46,928 bases of DNA from Paracoccaceae bacterium (GCA_024639125.1 JAHEJA010000009.1:1-46928); one strand, 5' to 3'; positions 36,874 through 46,286 are shown, counted from the stretch's first letter. Notes: generated by a model from the sequence alone, not told the origin. Program-made: numbers and translations.

Positions 36874-37992
36874 TCACACGCGCATCGGCATAACGACGTA
36901 AACCGCGCTTGTGTCGTTGCCTTCTCGCATCAAAGTTGGATCACCAGACGAATTGAACATGAACACAGCGTTTTCACGGTCAACTTGGCTTGCGATTTCC
37001 AAAAGATATTTGGCGTTGAACCCAATTTCCAAGCGTTCGTCGCCATAGGCCACAGCAAGCTCTTCTTCGGCGGCGCCACTATCAGGCGAATTCACAGAAA
37101 GCACCAGGCGATCTTCGTCCAAAGACAGTTTTACGGCACGCGAGCGTTCCGAAGAAACAGTCGCGACACGATCAACTGCTTTGGCGAACTCGGTTGCATC
37201 CACTTCTAGCTTGCGCGTATTCCCTTGGGGAATAACCCGTGTGTAATCTGGGAATGTCCCATCGATCACTTTGGACGTTAGGGTGATGTTTGGCGTCGCA
37301 AATCGTACTTTGGTTTCGCTTACGGAAACCGCAATCTGCATATCATCATCGTCTAACAATTTGCGCATTTCGCCAACGGTTTTACGTGGAACAATGACGC
37401 CAACCATACCAGAAGCCCCTTCGGGGAGTGCCGCATCGATCCGCGCCAAACGGTGACCATCTGTTGCGACACAACGCAATACTTGACCACCATCTGAATC
37501 GGCAACATGCATGTAGACACCATTCAGGTAATATCTTGTTTCCTCGGTCGAAATTGCGAATTTCGATTTATCGAACAAGCGGCGCAAAACAGGCGCTGGA
37601 GCCGAAAAATTTGCGGCATATTCAGAAGTTGCCATGATCGGGAAATCTTCTTTGGGTAGTGTTGCCAAAGAAAAATTGGAACGCCCGGCTTCTACTGTTA
37701 GGCGGCCTTTGGCGCTGTCATCCGTCAAAGTGACCAATGATCCGTCTGGCAATTTGCGAACGATTTCATGAAGCATCACTGCCGACACAGTCGTCGCCCC
37801 TGCGCGTTCTACCTGCGCCAAAGCCTTGTCTACAACTTCGATATCAAGGTCAGTCGCACGGAAATGGACATGCTCACCTTCGGCTTCGATCAAAACATTG
37901 GCAAGGATTGGAATAGTGTTGCGACGCTCGACCACCGATTGCGCCTGTGACACTGCCTTTAGCAATGTGCTGCGTTCAATGCTCAGTTTCAT
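36874..37992 (-). CDS. dnaN: DNA polymerase III sliding clamp (beta subunit)
   Basis: DnaN forms the ring that tethers DNA polymerase III to the template. The start at 37992 has GAGGAG eight bases upstream and gives MKLSIERSTLLKAVSQAQ, the usual beginning; a longer frame to 38010 adds only six residues. The 372 residues include RNTIPILANVLIEA, TRYYLNGVYMH, the ATDGHRLA motif and the C-terminal YVVMPMRV hallmark. It is preceded by a terminator hairpin behind dnaA, so it probably has its own promoter. Confidence 0.97.
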   Translation of the reverse strand: MKLSIERSTLLKAVSQAQSVVERRNTIPILANVLIEAEGEHVHFRATDLDIEVVDKALAQVERAGATTVSAVMLHEIVRKLPDGSLVTLTDDSAKGRLTVEAGRSNFSLATLPKEDFPIMATSEYAANFSAPAPVLRRLFDKSKFAISTEETRYYLNGVYMHVADSDGGQVLRCVATDGHRLARIDAALPEGASGMVGVIVPRKTVGEMRKLLDDDDMQIAVSVSETKVRFATPNITLTSKVIDGTFPDYTRVIPQGNTRKLEVDATEFAKAVDRVATVSSERSRAVKLSLDEDRLVLSVNSPDSGAAEEELAVAYGDERLEIGFNAKYLLEIASQVDRENAVFMFNSSGDPTLMREGNDTSAVYVVMPMRV

Positions 37993-38077
37993 GTCGTAAT
38001 CTCCTCTCAATGCCGGAAGGATAAGGTATCCTATTATTGAACCGGCTCAAGTCTTTTCTTTGTTGTTTCCTCAAAAC

Positions 38078-38118
38078 AAAACACCGTCAAGGGGATGTGC
38101 GCCTCTGAACGGTGTTTT
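38078..38118 (-). terminator. Terminator hairpin between dnaA and dnaN
   Basis: AAAACACCGT (38078-38087) pairs perfectly with ACGGTGTTTT (38109-38118) around a 21-base loop, 20 bases after the dnaA stop. On the minus strand the stem ends in TTTTGTTTTGAGG. It probably ends most dnaA transcripts, leaving dnaN to a separate promoter in 37993-38077. Confidence 0.75.
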
Positions 38119-38137
38119 ACAACAAGATTTTGTGAAT

Positions 38138-39493
38138 TTATGCTTCTAGAGCGCGACGCAACATTTCGATATCATCTGCGACTTGGCTGTCTTGGGATTT
38201 TAACTCTTCGATCCGCTTCACGCCATGCATAACCGTTGTATGATCACGACCGCCGAAACGACGCCCAATTTCAGGCAAACTGCGGCTGGTCATTTGTTTA
38301 GCGAGATACATCGCAACTTGTCGCGGACGCGCATACGTCCGCACGCGTTTAGGACCGATCATGTCAGATAAACGGATATTATAATGCTCTGATACTTTGC
38401 GCTGAATTTCTTCGACCGTGATTTTGCGTTCAGATGCTCGCAATACATCCGCCAAGCAATCCTGAGCCAACTCAAGGGTAATTGGTCGCCCAACAAGCGA
38501 CGCGAACGCAAATAGACGCGTCAACGCACCCTCAAGAACACGTACGTTCGTAGAAATGCGCAGTGCCAAAAATTCCAAAACATTATTATCGATTTTAAGG
38601 TCGGGATACTGAAATTTTTGTGTTTCGACCTTGGACTGCAGAATGCCAAGTCGAAGTTCATAATCAGTCGGGTGAAGATCCACCACCAAACCACACTGAA
38701 GCCGGCTTTTGATGCGATCTTCTAGGTCTTTGATCTCGCCAGGGGCGCGATCAGCAGAAATGATGATCTGTTTGCCCTGATCAACCAAGGCGTTGAACGT
38801 GTGAAAGAATTCTTCTTGCGTGCTATCTTTGCCGGCGATGAATTGAACGTCGTCTACCATCAAAACATCAACGGAACGGAACAGTTGTTTGAAATCCATC
38901 ATTTTGCGGTCCCGCAACGCTTGGACAAAACGGTACATGAATTGTTCAGCCGACAGATAAAGGACATTTAGGTCTGGCCGCCGAATTTGAAGCTCGTGCG
39001 CAATAGCGTGCATCAAGTGAGTTTTACCCAAACCAACCCCACCATAGAGGAACAAGGGGTTAAAGGTCACCACACCACCCTCGGCAACACGGCGGGCCGC
39101 TGCGTGGGCTAATTCGTTCGGCTTACCGACAATAAAGGTATCAAAAGTAAACCGTGCATCCAGTGGAGCGCCGACAAGTTGATCTTCTTTGGATGCCGTT
39201 TCGACCGCAATAGGTTTAGGCTCTGTCGGTTTGGCAATTTTCGGCGCAGCAGCGTTGGTAACCTGAAACTTTACGCGACGCACATCATCAACCACCGTGG
39301 ATAGTTGGTATAGCAACAATTCGCCAAAATTTTGGGATACATAATTACCCATGAAATTAGTGGGAACGCTAAAGGTCGCAACGCCGTCATCAATGGAATG
39401 AAAGTCGAGAGGCTCGATCCAATTTGAATAATTGTTTTGACCAATTGTGTTCTTCAAATTGGCTTGGATCGCTCCCCAATGGTCTTTCATCAT
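38138..39493 (-). CDS. dnaA: Chromosomal replication initiator DnaA
   Basis: DnaA opens the replication origin as an ATP-bound filament. The 451 residues show the N-terminal domain (SNWIEPLDFHS), a short linker, the AAA+ domain with Walker A GGVGLGKTH (about 151-159), Walker B VLMVDDVQF, and the C-terminal DNA-binding helices with YARPRQVAMYLAKQMT and GGRDHTTVMHGVKRI. Two ATGs stand in tandem; AAGG lies four bases before the first and seven before the second, so the true start may be 39490. A 400-base gap upstream separates it from rpsT. Confidence 0.97.
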   Translation of the reverse strand: MMKDHWGAIQANLKNTIGQNNYSNWIEPLDFHSIDDGVATFSVPTNFMGNYVSQNFGELLLYQLSTVVDDVRRVKFQVTNAAAPKIAKPTEPKPIAVETASKEDQLVGAPLDARFTFDTFIVGKPNELAHAAARRVAEGGVVTFNPLFLYGGVGLGKTHLMHAIAHELQIRRPDLNVLYLSAEQFMYRFVQALRDRKMMDFKQLFRSVDVLMVDDVQFIAGKDSTQEEFFHTFNALVDQGKQIIISADRAPGEIKDLEDRIKSRLQCGLVVDLHPTDYELRLGILQSKVETQKFQYPDLKIDNNVLEFLALRISTNVRVLEGALTRLFAFASLVGRPITLELAQDCLADVLRASERKITVEEIQRKVSEHYNIRLSDMIGPKRVRTYARPRQVAMYLAKQMTSRSLPEIGRRFGGRDHTTVMHGVKRIEELKSQDSQVADDIEMLRRALEA

Positions 39494-39896
39494 GTTGCCT
39501 TTAACCTTGCTGTAACATTACGACAAAAACCGCATTCCCCAACGCGTCCTATGCCAACACAACATCACCAAGCAGAAAGGTCTACAAACATCACAAAATC
39601 TATTTGGCCCGCAAATGCAGAATATCCAAATTTTGTTTTTTATGACGTTGGCAGAAACCTTGGTAAACACCCAGAGCAGTAAGCTAAGCATTCGTCCGAA
39701 GGTCCAACTCTCTTGCGAAGTGACTCGCGATAACGATGACACTAGCAATTTGTTTGCGATGCTCGCAACCGATCTTCTTACTTGACTCAGGCTTTCTTGA
39801 AAAAGAATCTCTGAGGTTAAAATAACGATACTTTAGACACTAAAAAAGCGCCGCAGAATCTGCAGCGCCTTTTTAAATACTAATTTTTATTCGTGC
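39494..39896. other. 403-base gap between rpsT and dnaA: dnaA promoter region, possible origin neighbourhood
   Basis: I see no convincing gene. The region is AT-rich in parts. It contains a 6-base hairpin TTGCGA-TGC-TCGCAA (39754-39768), another TTGCGA at 39713-39718 and the rpsT terminator at its right end. It should hold the dnaA promoter. I found no TTATCCACA or one-mismatch cluster of DnaA boxes by eye, so an origin here is not supported, though alphaproteobacterial origins can have degenerate boxes. Confidence 0.5.
39842..39874 (-). terminator. Rho-independent terminator of rpsT
   Basis: GCGC-C-GCAG pairs with CTGC-A-GCGC around an AAT loop, flanked by A5 and T5 runs, 22 bases after the rpsT stop. 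On the minus strand the hairpin is followed by TTTTTT. Confidence 0.88.
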
Positions 39897-40160
39897 TTAA
39901 GCGATTGCTTTTACACGAGCAGACAAACGCGACATTTTGCGCGAAACAGTGTTTTTGTGGAAAACACCTTTTGTCACACCGCGCATTAGCTCAGGCTGAG
40001 CCGCGCGCAGAGCGGATGACGCTGCATCCTTGTCACCGCTTGTAATCGCTTCTTCTACTTTACGTAGAAACGTACGAATACGTGAACGGCGTGCTTTGTT
40101 TACTTCAGTGCGGCGTTCGGTTTGACGAGCGCGCTTTTTGGATTGAGGCGTATTTGCCAT
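39897..40160 (-). CDS. rpsT: 30S ribosomal protein S20
   Basis: S20 is a primary 16S rRNA-binding protein of the small subunit. The start at 40160 gives [22 protein letters not shown], the canonical N-terminus, with 87 codons including the stop. The longer frame to 40190 adds an unrelated ten residues. It is rich in Lys and Arg, with [14 protein letters not shown] and the C-terminal [16 protein letters not shown] segment. A clear terminator follows. The dnaA-rpsT neighbourhood is common in alphaproteobacteria. Confidence 0.97.
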   Translation of the reverse strand: MANTPQSKKRARQTERRTEVNKARRSRIRTFLRKVEEAITSGDKDAASSALRAAQPELMRGVTKGVFHKNTVSRKMSRLSARVKAIA

Positions 40161-40277
40161 ATGTCTCTCATCCCATTGCTTGGGTTTCATCTATTCTGAG
40201 TTCGGGTCTTTAGGCCTGACTCCGTCTCGAGTCAACAGGTCGTTTGAAAAAACGCCCTAAAAAACGCGTACTCAGCA

Positions 40278-41054
40278 CTACTTATCTCGGAATTGCGCTT
40301 CGCGCTTCTCCATAAAGGCTGCCATGCCTTCTTTTTGGTCTTCTGTTGCGAATAACGAATGGAACACTCTGCGTTCAAACAATAGCCCCTCGCGGAGCGT
40401 TGTTTCATAAGACCGATTCACCATTTCCTTGACCGCCATGGTCGTAATCATGGATTTTTCAGCAATCTTGGTCGCTGCTGACATGGCTTCTTCGATCAAT
40501 TTTTTGGCGGGCACAATCCGGCTTACCAATCCACAGCGCTCTGCTTCGTCTGCTTCCATGAAACGACCCGTTAGGTTCATATCCATAGCCTTGGATTTAC
40601 CAATAAAGCGTGTCAGCCGCTGCGTACCACCCAAACCAGCGGATACACCAAGGTTGATTTCAGGCTGTCCAAATTTCGCTGTATCAGAACAGATAATAAA
40701 ATCGCACATCATAGCCAATTCGCAACCACCGCCCAGCGCATAGCCAGATACAGCTGCGATGATAGGCTTGCGAACCGCAAGAATTTGTTCTGATTCTGGT
40801 GTGAACAAATCTTCGGTGAACACGTCAACAAAGCTCTTTGAGCTCATCATTTTGATGTCAGCACCAGCGGCAAAGGCCTTTTCTGATCCTGTGAGAACAA
40901 TACAACGCACTTTGTCGTTGTTTTGCGCAGATTTCAAAGCATCACACAATTCTGTCAAAAGCTGATCGTTCAATGCATTCATTGCATCTGGACGATTTAG
41001 TTTGATTAACGCGATGTGATCTTCGATCTCTACAATGATCGTTTCATAGGCCAT
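40278..41054 (-). CDS. Enoyl-CoA hydratase
   Basis: The 258-residue crotonase-fold enzyme hydrates trans-2-enoyl-CoA in fatty acid beta-oxidation. It has the oxyanion-hole segments AFAAGADIKMM and SGYALGGGCELAMMCD, with one catalytic Glu in GGGCELA and the other in KFGQPEINLGVSAGLGGTQRL. Both Glu residues mark a true hydratase rather than another crotonase. This gene next to mutM, rpsT and dnaA is a recurring alphaproteobacterial arrangement. It lies 63 bases downstream of mutM on the same strand. The chain-length preference is not visible. Confidence 0.93.
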   Translation of the reverse strand: MAYETIIVEIEDHIALIKLNRPDAMNALNDQLLTELCDALKSAQNNDKVRCIVLTGSEKAFAAGADIKMMSSKSFVDVFTEDLFTPESEQILAVRKPIIAAVSGYALGGGCELAMMCDFIICSDTAKFGQPEINLGVSAGLGGTQRLTRFIGKSKAMDMNLTGRFMEADEAERCGLVSRIVPAKKLIEEAMSAATKIAEKSMITTMAVKEMVNRSYETTLREGLLFERRVFHSLFATEDQKEGMAAFMEKREAQFRDK

Positions 41055-41117
41055 TACTTAGTCTTTCAGTCGTTTCGCTCAGACACGTTGATTACCACGA
41101 TTAACAAACGGATCAAG

Positions 41118-41969
41118 TTATCTTTGACAGGACGGACAATAGAAGGTGCTTCGCCCAGCTTGCACGATACGTGCTATGTGTGCGGTACAATTCGAACCGT
41201 GACAGGCGTCACCTTCACGTCCATAAACGTCGAAAACATGTTGAAAATAACCAAGTTCTCCGTCTGCTTGTCGAAAATCTTTTAGCGAAGATCCCCCCGC
41301 GTCAATCGCCTGCAAAAGCACATCTCGGATGATTGGAACAAGCGCATTCATTTTTTTAGCTGCGACATTAAGAGCAAGCGTTTCAGGTGAAATTTTTGCG
41401 CGATATAGGCTTTCACACACATAGATGTTTCCCAGCCCAGCAACCAATTTCTGATCCAACAGTGCGGTTTTGATAGGGGAGCGGCGCGACTTTAGGCGAT
41501 CTTTCAGGTATGATTCGTTAAACTCATTCCCAAGCGGCTCTGGCCCAATATCCGCCAATAAAGGATGTGATTGTGCCGTCGCAGTATCTAGCAAATCCAT
41601 GGCCCCAAACCGACGCGGGTCGTTAAATGTGATGCGCGTTCCATTGGCCATATCCAAAACTACGTGATCATGCTTTGCCGCTTTGGGATGCTCATGAACG
41701 AATTGCCCCAAAGGATCACCAGACACCATCATGCGACCCGACATTCCTAAATGAACCAAAAGCGTCTCACCACCTTGCAGATCAATCAATATGTACTTTG
41801 AACGTCGGCGTAGACCCAACACTTTCTGACCCTCGAGTCGCGCAGACATACGATCCGGAAACGGCCATCGTAGATCCGGACGATTGACCGCAGCGCGGAT
41901 GATAACATTCCCAGCCATCGCAGGAGTAAGACCACGCATTACGGTTTCAACTTCGGGTAATTCTGGCAT
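41118..41969 (-). CDS. mutM: Formamidopyrimidine-DNA glycosylase
   Basis: MutM (Fpg) removes 8-oxoguanine and opened purines and cuts the DNA backbone. The N-terminus [13 protein letters not shown] supplies the catalytic Pro and Glu after Met removal; [13 protein letters not shown] holds the catalytic Lys-region loop equivalent; and the C-terminal zinc finger reads CHGSNC and CPSCQR. Residues INLGLGN-like [16 protein letters not shown] form the H2TH domain. At 283 residues it is of normal length. It is divergent from ubiE across a 182-base region. Confidence 0.95.
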   Translation of the reverse strand: MPELPEVETVMRGLTPAMAGNVIIRAAVNRPDLRWPFPDRMSARLEGQKVLGLRRRSKYILIDLQGGETLLVHLGMSGRMMVSGDPLGQFVHEHPKAAKHDHVVLDMANGTRITFNDPRRFGAMDLLDTATAQSHPLLADIGPEPLGNEFNESYLKDRLKSRRSPIKTALLDQKLVAGLGNIYVCESLYRAKISPETLALNVAAKKMNALVPIIRDVLLQAIDAGGSSLKDFRQADGELGYFQHVFDVYGREGDACHGSNCTAHIARIVQAGRSTFYCPSCQR

Positions 41970-42057
41970 GGCGCGGACCTTTTGATGAACATATAAATGA
42001 CAATTAGGGGCTAACCCACATCAGGAACAGGGCCAACTGTGAAATTAATTCCGCCAA

Positions 42058-42097
42058 AATGTGGCAATCCAAGCAGACAAAGGCTATCTGCCACATT
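42058..42097. promoter_or_regulatory. Long inverted repeat in the mutM/ubiE divergent region
   Basis: AATGTGGCA (42058-42066) and TGCCACATT (42089-42097) form a perfect 9-base inverted repeat with 22 bases between, 55 bases before the ubiE start. It could be a dimer operator or a leader hairpin of ubiE. AAAATGTGGC also occurs, on the opposite strand, upstream of gyrB. Confidence 0.45.
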
Positions 42098-42151
42098 GTA
42101 TCCTTAGCGACAAAGTCTATAAGTCTAAGCAATAATCAGAGGTACTTTGCC

Positions 42152-42904
42152 ATGACCGATAACACCGACAACACTACGCATTTTGGGTTCCAAACCGTGC
42201 CTGAATCTGAAAAAGCTGGACGCGTCCAAGGTGTTTTTGGATCCGTGGCTTCTAAATACGACATCATGAATGACGTGATGTCCGTAGGGATCCACCGTAT
42301 CTGGAAAGATGCCATGATGGATTGGCTTGCGCCTCGCGCAGGTCAAAGGTTGCTGGATGTTGCGGGTGGCACTGGCGATATTTCGTTTCGGTTCCTAAAG
42401 CGGGCCGGCAACGCACATGCAACGGTGCTTGATTTAACCGAACCAATGCTTGTCGAAGGCCGCAAGCGTGCCGAAGCCACACAAAAAGCAGATCAGCTTG
42501 ATTGGGTTGTTGGGGACGCGATGAAGCTTCCTTTTGATGATAACACGTTTGACGTTTATACTATCAGCTTTGGCATTCGAAACGTGACGCGCCCCCAAGA
42601 AGCCTTGAACGAAGCCTATCGTGTTTTAAAACCAGGCGGGCGCTTGATGGTCCTAGAGTTTTCGCAAATCCCTAACGCGTCCATGCAATGGGCATATGAT
42701 CGGTATTCATTCAATGTGATTCCTGTCATGGGGCAAATCATCGCGAATGATCGAGACAGCTACCAGTATTTGGTTGAATCAATTCGCAAATTTCCGGACC
42801 AAGACACATTTTTGAACATGGTACGCCAAGCGGGATTCGAAAACGCAAAATATCGCAATTTAACTATGGGCGTTGCCTGTCTTCATTCTGGATGGAAAAT
42901 CTAA
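42152..42904 (+). CDS. ubiE: Demethylmenaquinone/2-methoxy-polyprenyl-benzoquinol methyltransferase
   Basis: UbiE makes the C-methylation of ubiquinone (and menaquinone) synthesis using S-adenosylmethionine. The start at 42152 has AGAGGT eight bases upstream and yields 250 residues; a longer frame to 42059 begins inside the inverted repeat. Visible motifs are [20 protein letters not shown], the SAM-binding [36 protein letters not shown] and [14 protein letters not shown]. The following ubiB starts on the very next base after its stop, so the two are co-translated. Confidence 0.96.
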   Translation: MTDNTDNTTHFGFQTVPESEKAGRVQGVFGSVASKYDIMNDVMSVGIHRIWKDAMMDWLAPRAGQRLLDVAGGTGDISFRFLKRAGNAHATVLDLTEPMLVEGRKRAEATQKADQLDWVVGDAMKLPFDDNTFDVYTISFGIRNVTRPQEALNEAYRVLKPGGRLMVLEFSQIPNASMQWAYDRYSFNVIPVMGQIIANDRDSYQYLVESIRKFPDQDTFLNMVRQAGFENAKYRNLTMGVACLHSGWKI

Positions 42905-44437
42905 GTGCGCGGACCTCATAATATTTGGCGGCTGATCCGCACGGGAGCAACGCTAGAGCGCACAGGTGCAATGAAAGTTGTGCTGGACGCCTTTGAAGCC
43001 CCCCCAGCGTTGCGCGTGGCTGCGCGTGTTTTGGGATGGCCGTTTAAATGGCTTGGCCTAAAAGGGGATGCGAAAATGCCCCCCCTGACCCGTGCATTAA
43101 CAGCGCTTGGACCTGCTTACATCAAATTTGGTCAGGTTCTTTCGACCCGCCCAGACGTTGTTGGTGACGAACTAGCCCAGCAATTGCGCGTGCTTCAGGA
43201 CAAATTACCCCCCTTTTCCAAGGACGTTGCCAAGGCATGTTTTTTAGAAGAAACCGGATTAAATCCCGATGACGTCTTTTCTGAATTCAGCGAACCCGTA
43301 GCCGCCGCATCAATCGCTCAGGTTCATAAAGCGCGCATCGCTGCAACAGGCGAAGCCGTCGCCGTCAAAGTGTTACGCCCCGGAATTGAACGCGCCTTTC
43401 GCAAAGATGTTGATGCATTTTTCCTAGCGGCGAGTATCGTTGAAATTCTCGCCCCGTTCGCCCGCCGTCTGCGCCCATTGGAAGTGATAAAACACTTTGA
43501 AGGCGTCGTATTGGGCGAACTGGACCTACGTCTAGAAAGCGCATCCGCCTCAGAATTCGCCGCCAATACCGAAAATGACGATGGTTTTGTCGTGCCTCGG
43601 ATCAATTGGGGTCTTTCGGGACGCCGTGTTATGACGCTCGACTGGGCCGAAGGGCTGCCACTGGGCGATAACGCTGCATTAGACGCCGCAGGTTTGAACC
43701 GAACGGCCCTTGGTGAGCGCGTTTTGCAGCTCTTTTTATCTCATGCTTTGCGTGACGGATTTTTCCACGCAGATATGCACCAAGGCAATCTAAAAGTTTC
43801 CCATTCAGGTGATATTATCGCCTATGATTTCGGCATCATGGGTCATATCGATGAATACACCCGCCGCGTTTATGCCGAGATTTTGTTTGGCTTTATTCGC
43901 CGTGACTACAAACGCGTCGCTCAAGTACATTTTGAAGCAGGTTATGTTCCGAATGACCAAGACGTAGATGAATTTGCACGTGCTTTGCGCGCAGTGGGCG
44001 AACCAATTTTTGGCATGGATGCAACGCATATTTCTATGGGGCGTCTTTTGAATTATTTGTTCGAAGTCACAGAGCGATTCGGCATGGAAACGCGTACCGA
44101 GTTGATTTTGCTACAGCGAACAATGGTTGTCGTCGAAGGCGTTGCTCGGTCACTTAATCCACAGATCAATATTTGGAACGTTGCCCAACCGATTGTCGAA
44201 GGTTACATACGCGATAGTATCGGCCCACGTGCCGTGATTACAGACCTTGCCAAGACCGCCAAAGTGATTGCACGTTTTGGCCCCCGTTTACCGGGGTTGG
44301 TCGAAGCGGCGTTAATCAAGCAAGCAGAAGAAGACAACACACCGCATATCCACTGGACACAACGCAAATCAGTATGGGCCATTGCCGGTGGTGTCGTTGG
44401 CGCCAGTTTGGTTCAGCTTGTTCTAACCTTGCTCTGA
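42905..44437 (+). CDS. ubiB: Ubiquinone biosynthesis protein UbiB (ABC1/ADCK atypical kinase)
   Basis: UbiB is an atypical protein-kinase-like ATPase needed for ubiquinone production, anchored in the inner membrane. The 510 residues have the KxGQ-type motif YIKFGQVLSTRPD, AAASIAQVHKA (the Ala-rich nucleotide loop), VKVLRPGI with the ATP Lys, the HADMHQGNL catalytic loop and YDFGIMG metal motif, then a C-terminal hydrophobic tail (AIAGGVVGASLVQLVLTLL). The start is GTG directly after the ubiE stop. Its 3' end overlaps the convergent flgD gene by 15 bases. Confidence 0.95.
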   Translation: MRGPHNIWRLIRTGATLERTGAMKVVLDAFEAPPALRVAARVLGWPFKWLGLKGDAKMPPLTRALTALGPAYIKFGQVLSTRPDVVGDELAQQLRVLQDKLPPFSKDVAKACFLEETGLNPDDVFSEFSEPVAAASIAQVHKARIAATGEAVAVKVLRPGIERAFRKDVDAFFLAASIVEILAPFARRLRPLEVIKHFEGVVLGELDLRLESASASEFAANTENDDGFVVPRINWGLSGRRVMTLDWAEGLPLGDNAALDAAGLNRTALGERVLQLFLSHALRDGFFHADMHQGNLKVSHSGDIIAYDFGIMGHIDEYTRRVYAEILFGFIRRDYKRVAQVHFEAGYVPNDQDVDEFARALRAVGEPIFGMDATHISMGRLLNYLFEVTERFGMETRTELILLQRTMVVVEGVARSLNPQINIWNVAQPIVEGYIRDSIGPRAVITDLAKTAKVIARFGPRLPGLVEAALIKQAEEDNTPHIHWTQRKSVWAIAGGVVGASLVQLVLTLL

Positions 44438-45076
44438 TTTTCGCAATGCAAGAATACTGGACAGCGGTATCGTCAAGCCGTTCGTCAGAATGGCGCTAAC
44501 CGACCCGTTTGATAATCGCATTTCAGTTAGCTCCGCGTAATAAGCGGCTGGCGTTTCAGAGATCGTATTGCCATCTGCATCTAGGATTTGCACGCTTGCA
44601 GAATAGCTCGCACCCACTGTTCCCGCGGACCCGTCCCATTCTGCTTGGGTGTCCCCTAGCGCAATAGGTTTCGAAGCGATCACCTGACCAAGCGCGTCTT
44701 GGATAACTAGAAAACGCTGATCGCTATTGGCCGATGGAGTAAATTCAAATTGTTGCGGAGTATCACCCAACTTGAATGGCCCTTCTATGCGGGCTTGTTT
44801 GCCAACCCAACCTGATACTTGAACCAACTCATTCCCAACCAAGGTATCCTGTATTGACGCTAATCTATCATTGGTCAAAACTTGCTGTTCAACCGAGGTA
44901 AACATTGCCAACTGCGTTGCATATTCTGTTGAATCCACCGGATTTAACGGATCTTGATTCTTCATCTGAGTTGTCAACATTTTCAAAAATGTTTCGAAAT
45001 CAGAATTTAATTTAGATGCTGTCGTGGTCCCGGATTTGGCCCCCAACACACCAGTGCTTGCTGCTGTAATTTCCAT
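44423..45076 (-). CDS. flgD: Flagellar hook assembly (capping) protein FlgD
   Basis: FlgD caps the growing hook and guides FlgE assembly outside the cell. The 217 residues contain the FlgD N-terminal signature (FETFLKMLTTQMKNQDPLNPVDSTEYATQLAMFTSVEQQ) in residues about 28-66, then the beta-rich FlgD Ig/tudor part with ADGNTISETPAAYY. AGGAAAAG precedes the ATG. It follows fliK by nine bases. The last 15 bases overlap ubiB in the opposite direction. No signal peptide, as expected for a type III export substrate. Confidence 0.93.
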   Translation of the reverse strand: MEITAASTGVLGAKSGTTTASKLNSDFETFLKMLTTQMKNQDPLNPVDSTEYATQLAMFTSVEQQVLTNDRLASIQDTLVGNELVQVSGWVGKQARIEGPFKLGDTPQQFEFTPSANSDQRFLVIQDALGQVIASKPIALGDTQAEWDGSAGTVGASYSASVQILDADGNTISETPAAYYAELTEMRLSNGSVSAILTNGLTIPLSSILALRKSEQG

Positions 45077-45085
45077 TAACTTTTC

Positions 45086-46225
45086 CTATAATCTAATGTC
45101 GACACCAGTCGACATGGTCATCAAAGTGGGCTGGATATCTTCTAATTCTGAAAGCGGAGCAGTGGCCTTATCTTCGCTATCTTGGGGGCTGGACGTTCGA
45201 TTCTGTGACTGTTCAGAAAAAGAGAAGCTTACTTGGCCAAACCCCAATCGTTGAAATTCGCGTGCGAATTCTTCTATATGGCGCCGCATGAGGTGCGAAA
45301 CATCCTCTCTTTCCGTTGAAATCGCAACGGTAACACTTCCTGATTCTGCTGTGGTGACAGAAAAAACCACTTTCCCCAATTCTTTTGGCGCAAGCTGAAT
45401 TTCAAGTGTCTTATCTTTAAGCATTGATAATTTTTCGGAAACTTGCGCGATGATTTGGTGTTCCACGGATGTTGTCCGGGTCGTCACATGATCAGGCTGG
45501 TTCACTACATCGCGGCTTTGACCAATGGCCGTTGCTGGCCCTAGTGCTTCTGTCACATGTCGCTCTACCTGAAGCTGCATTGGCGCAGTAAGCGTTTGGC
45601 GGCTTGCCTTAGTTGCCAATCCTTCCACCTGGCGAGGATTAGCTAAAGGAACGGGATATACTGAAAAATATGAAAAACGTGCGCTGCCATTACTATCAAT
45701 TTTGATACCTTCAGAATCAGGCGGATTGGTATGCCCGTTTGATATAAGCTGTGGCACCTTTGGCGCATGCGACAACACGGGCTTTTCATCAATTTCAATG
45801 GCTATTTCTGGCACACTATTGTTTGTACGCGAAACGTGAAGCGCCTGAGGGGTCGTATCCGCGTGAAGATTCTGATGCTCATTAACGGAAGCAGGAGCAA
45901 TTTGTACGAAAGCCACATCGCGCGGTTTGACAAATACTGGCGTAATTTCCAAAGGTGCCGCGATTTCAATTTCCAACACAGGCACATCAACCATTTCTTT
46001 AACCAATGGCACGCCCATTTTTTCTAGAATTGCCTCATGTGTATCCGGTTCAGAATGAACATCCGCGGAAAATGGCGCCTCTGGCATCGGCTTATCAATA
46101 AAAAGCCCCGCGAATCCGGCCAAATTAATAGGCAACTCCTGTGCAACGGTTGTGTTGAATTCAACCTTAGCAAGGTCCGTGTTTGGCTTGAAACTAGCCA
46201 GCATAGCCTCTGATAATACCTGCAT
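45086..46225 (-). CDS. fliK: Flagellar hook-length control protein FliK
   Basis: FliK measures hook length and switches export specificity. The 379 residues have a long, low-complexity, Pro-, Glu- and Ala-rich N-terminal part (about 1-270) and the conserved C-terminal hook domain with LKDKTLEIQLAPKELGKV, SVTVAISTEREDVSHLM and LGFGQVSFSFSEQ. I chose the ATG at 46225 (AGGAG five bases upstream) over a GTG two codons earlier. It lies nine bases upstream of flgD, a usual partner, and is divergent from the rod-binding gene. Overall identity rests on the C-terminus and context. Confidence 0.9.
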   Translation of the reverse strand: MQVLSEAMLASFKPNTDLAKVEFNTTVAQELPINLAGFAGLFIDKPMPEAPFSADVHSEPDTHEAILEKMGVPLVKEMVDVPVLEIEIAAPLEITPVFVKPRDVAFVQIAPASVNEHQNLHADTTPQALHVSRTNNSVPEIAIEIDEKPVLSHAPKVPQLISNGHTNPPDSEGIKIDSNGSARFSYFSVYPVPLANPRQVEGLATKASRQTLTAPMQLQVERHVTEALGPATAIGQSRDVVNQPDHVTTRTTSVEHQIIAQVSEKLSMLKDKTLEIQLAPKELGKVVFSVTTAESGSVTVAISTEREDVSHLMRRHIEEFAREFQRLGFGQVSFSFSEQSQNRTSSPQDSEDKATAPLSELEDIQPTLMTMSTGVDIRL

Positions 46226-46268
46226 GAACACTCCTGATTGAACGCAAATGCAGTATTTCCCAATTTAG

Positions 46269-46286
46269 TTACCGTATGTTTACCGT
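46269..46286 (+). promoter_or_regulatory. Tandem TTACCGT repeat in the flagellar divergent promoter
   Basis: TTACCGT occurs at 46269-46275 and again at 46280-46286, exactly 11 bases (one helical turn) apart, in the gap between fliK and the rod-binding gene. Read as half-sites it is TTAC-N7-TTAC, the spacing of the CtrA site TTAA-N7-TTAA with one change per half. CtrA controls flagellar genes in Rhodobacterales, so this is a candidate CtrA-type site. Confidence 0.45.

Noticed and set aside
39518-39748. 76-codon minus-strand open frame upstream of dnaA
   Set aside because: The Cys- and Trp-rich translation looks random and no ribosome binding site is seen; the gap is better explained as the dnaA promoter region.
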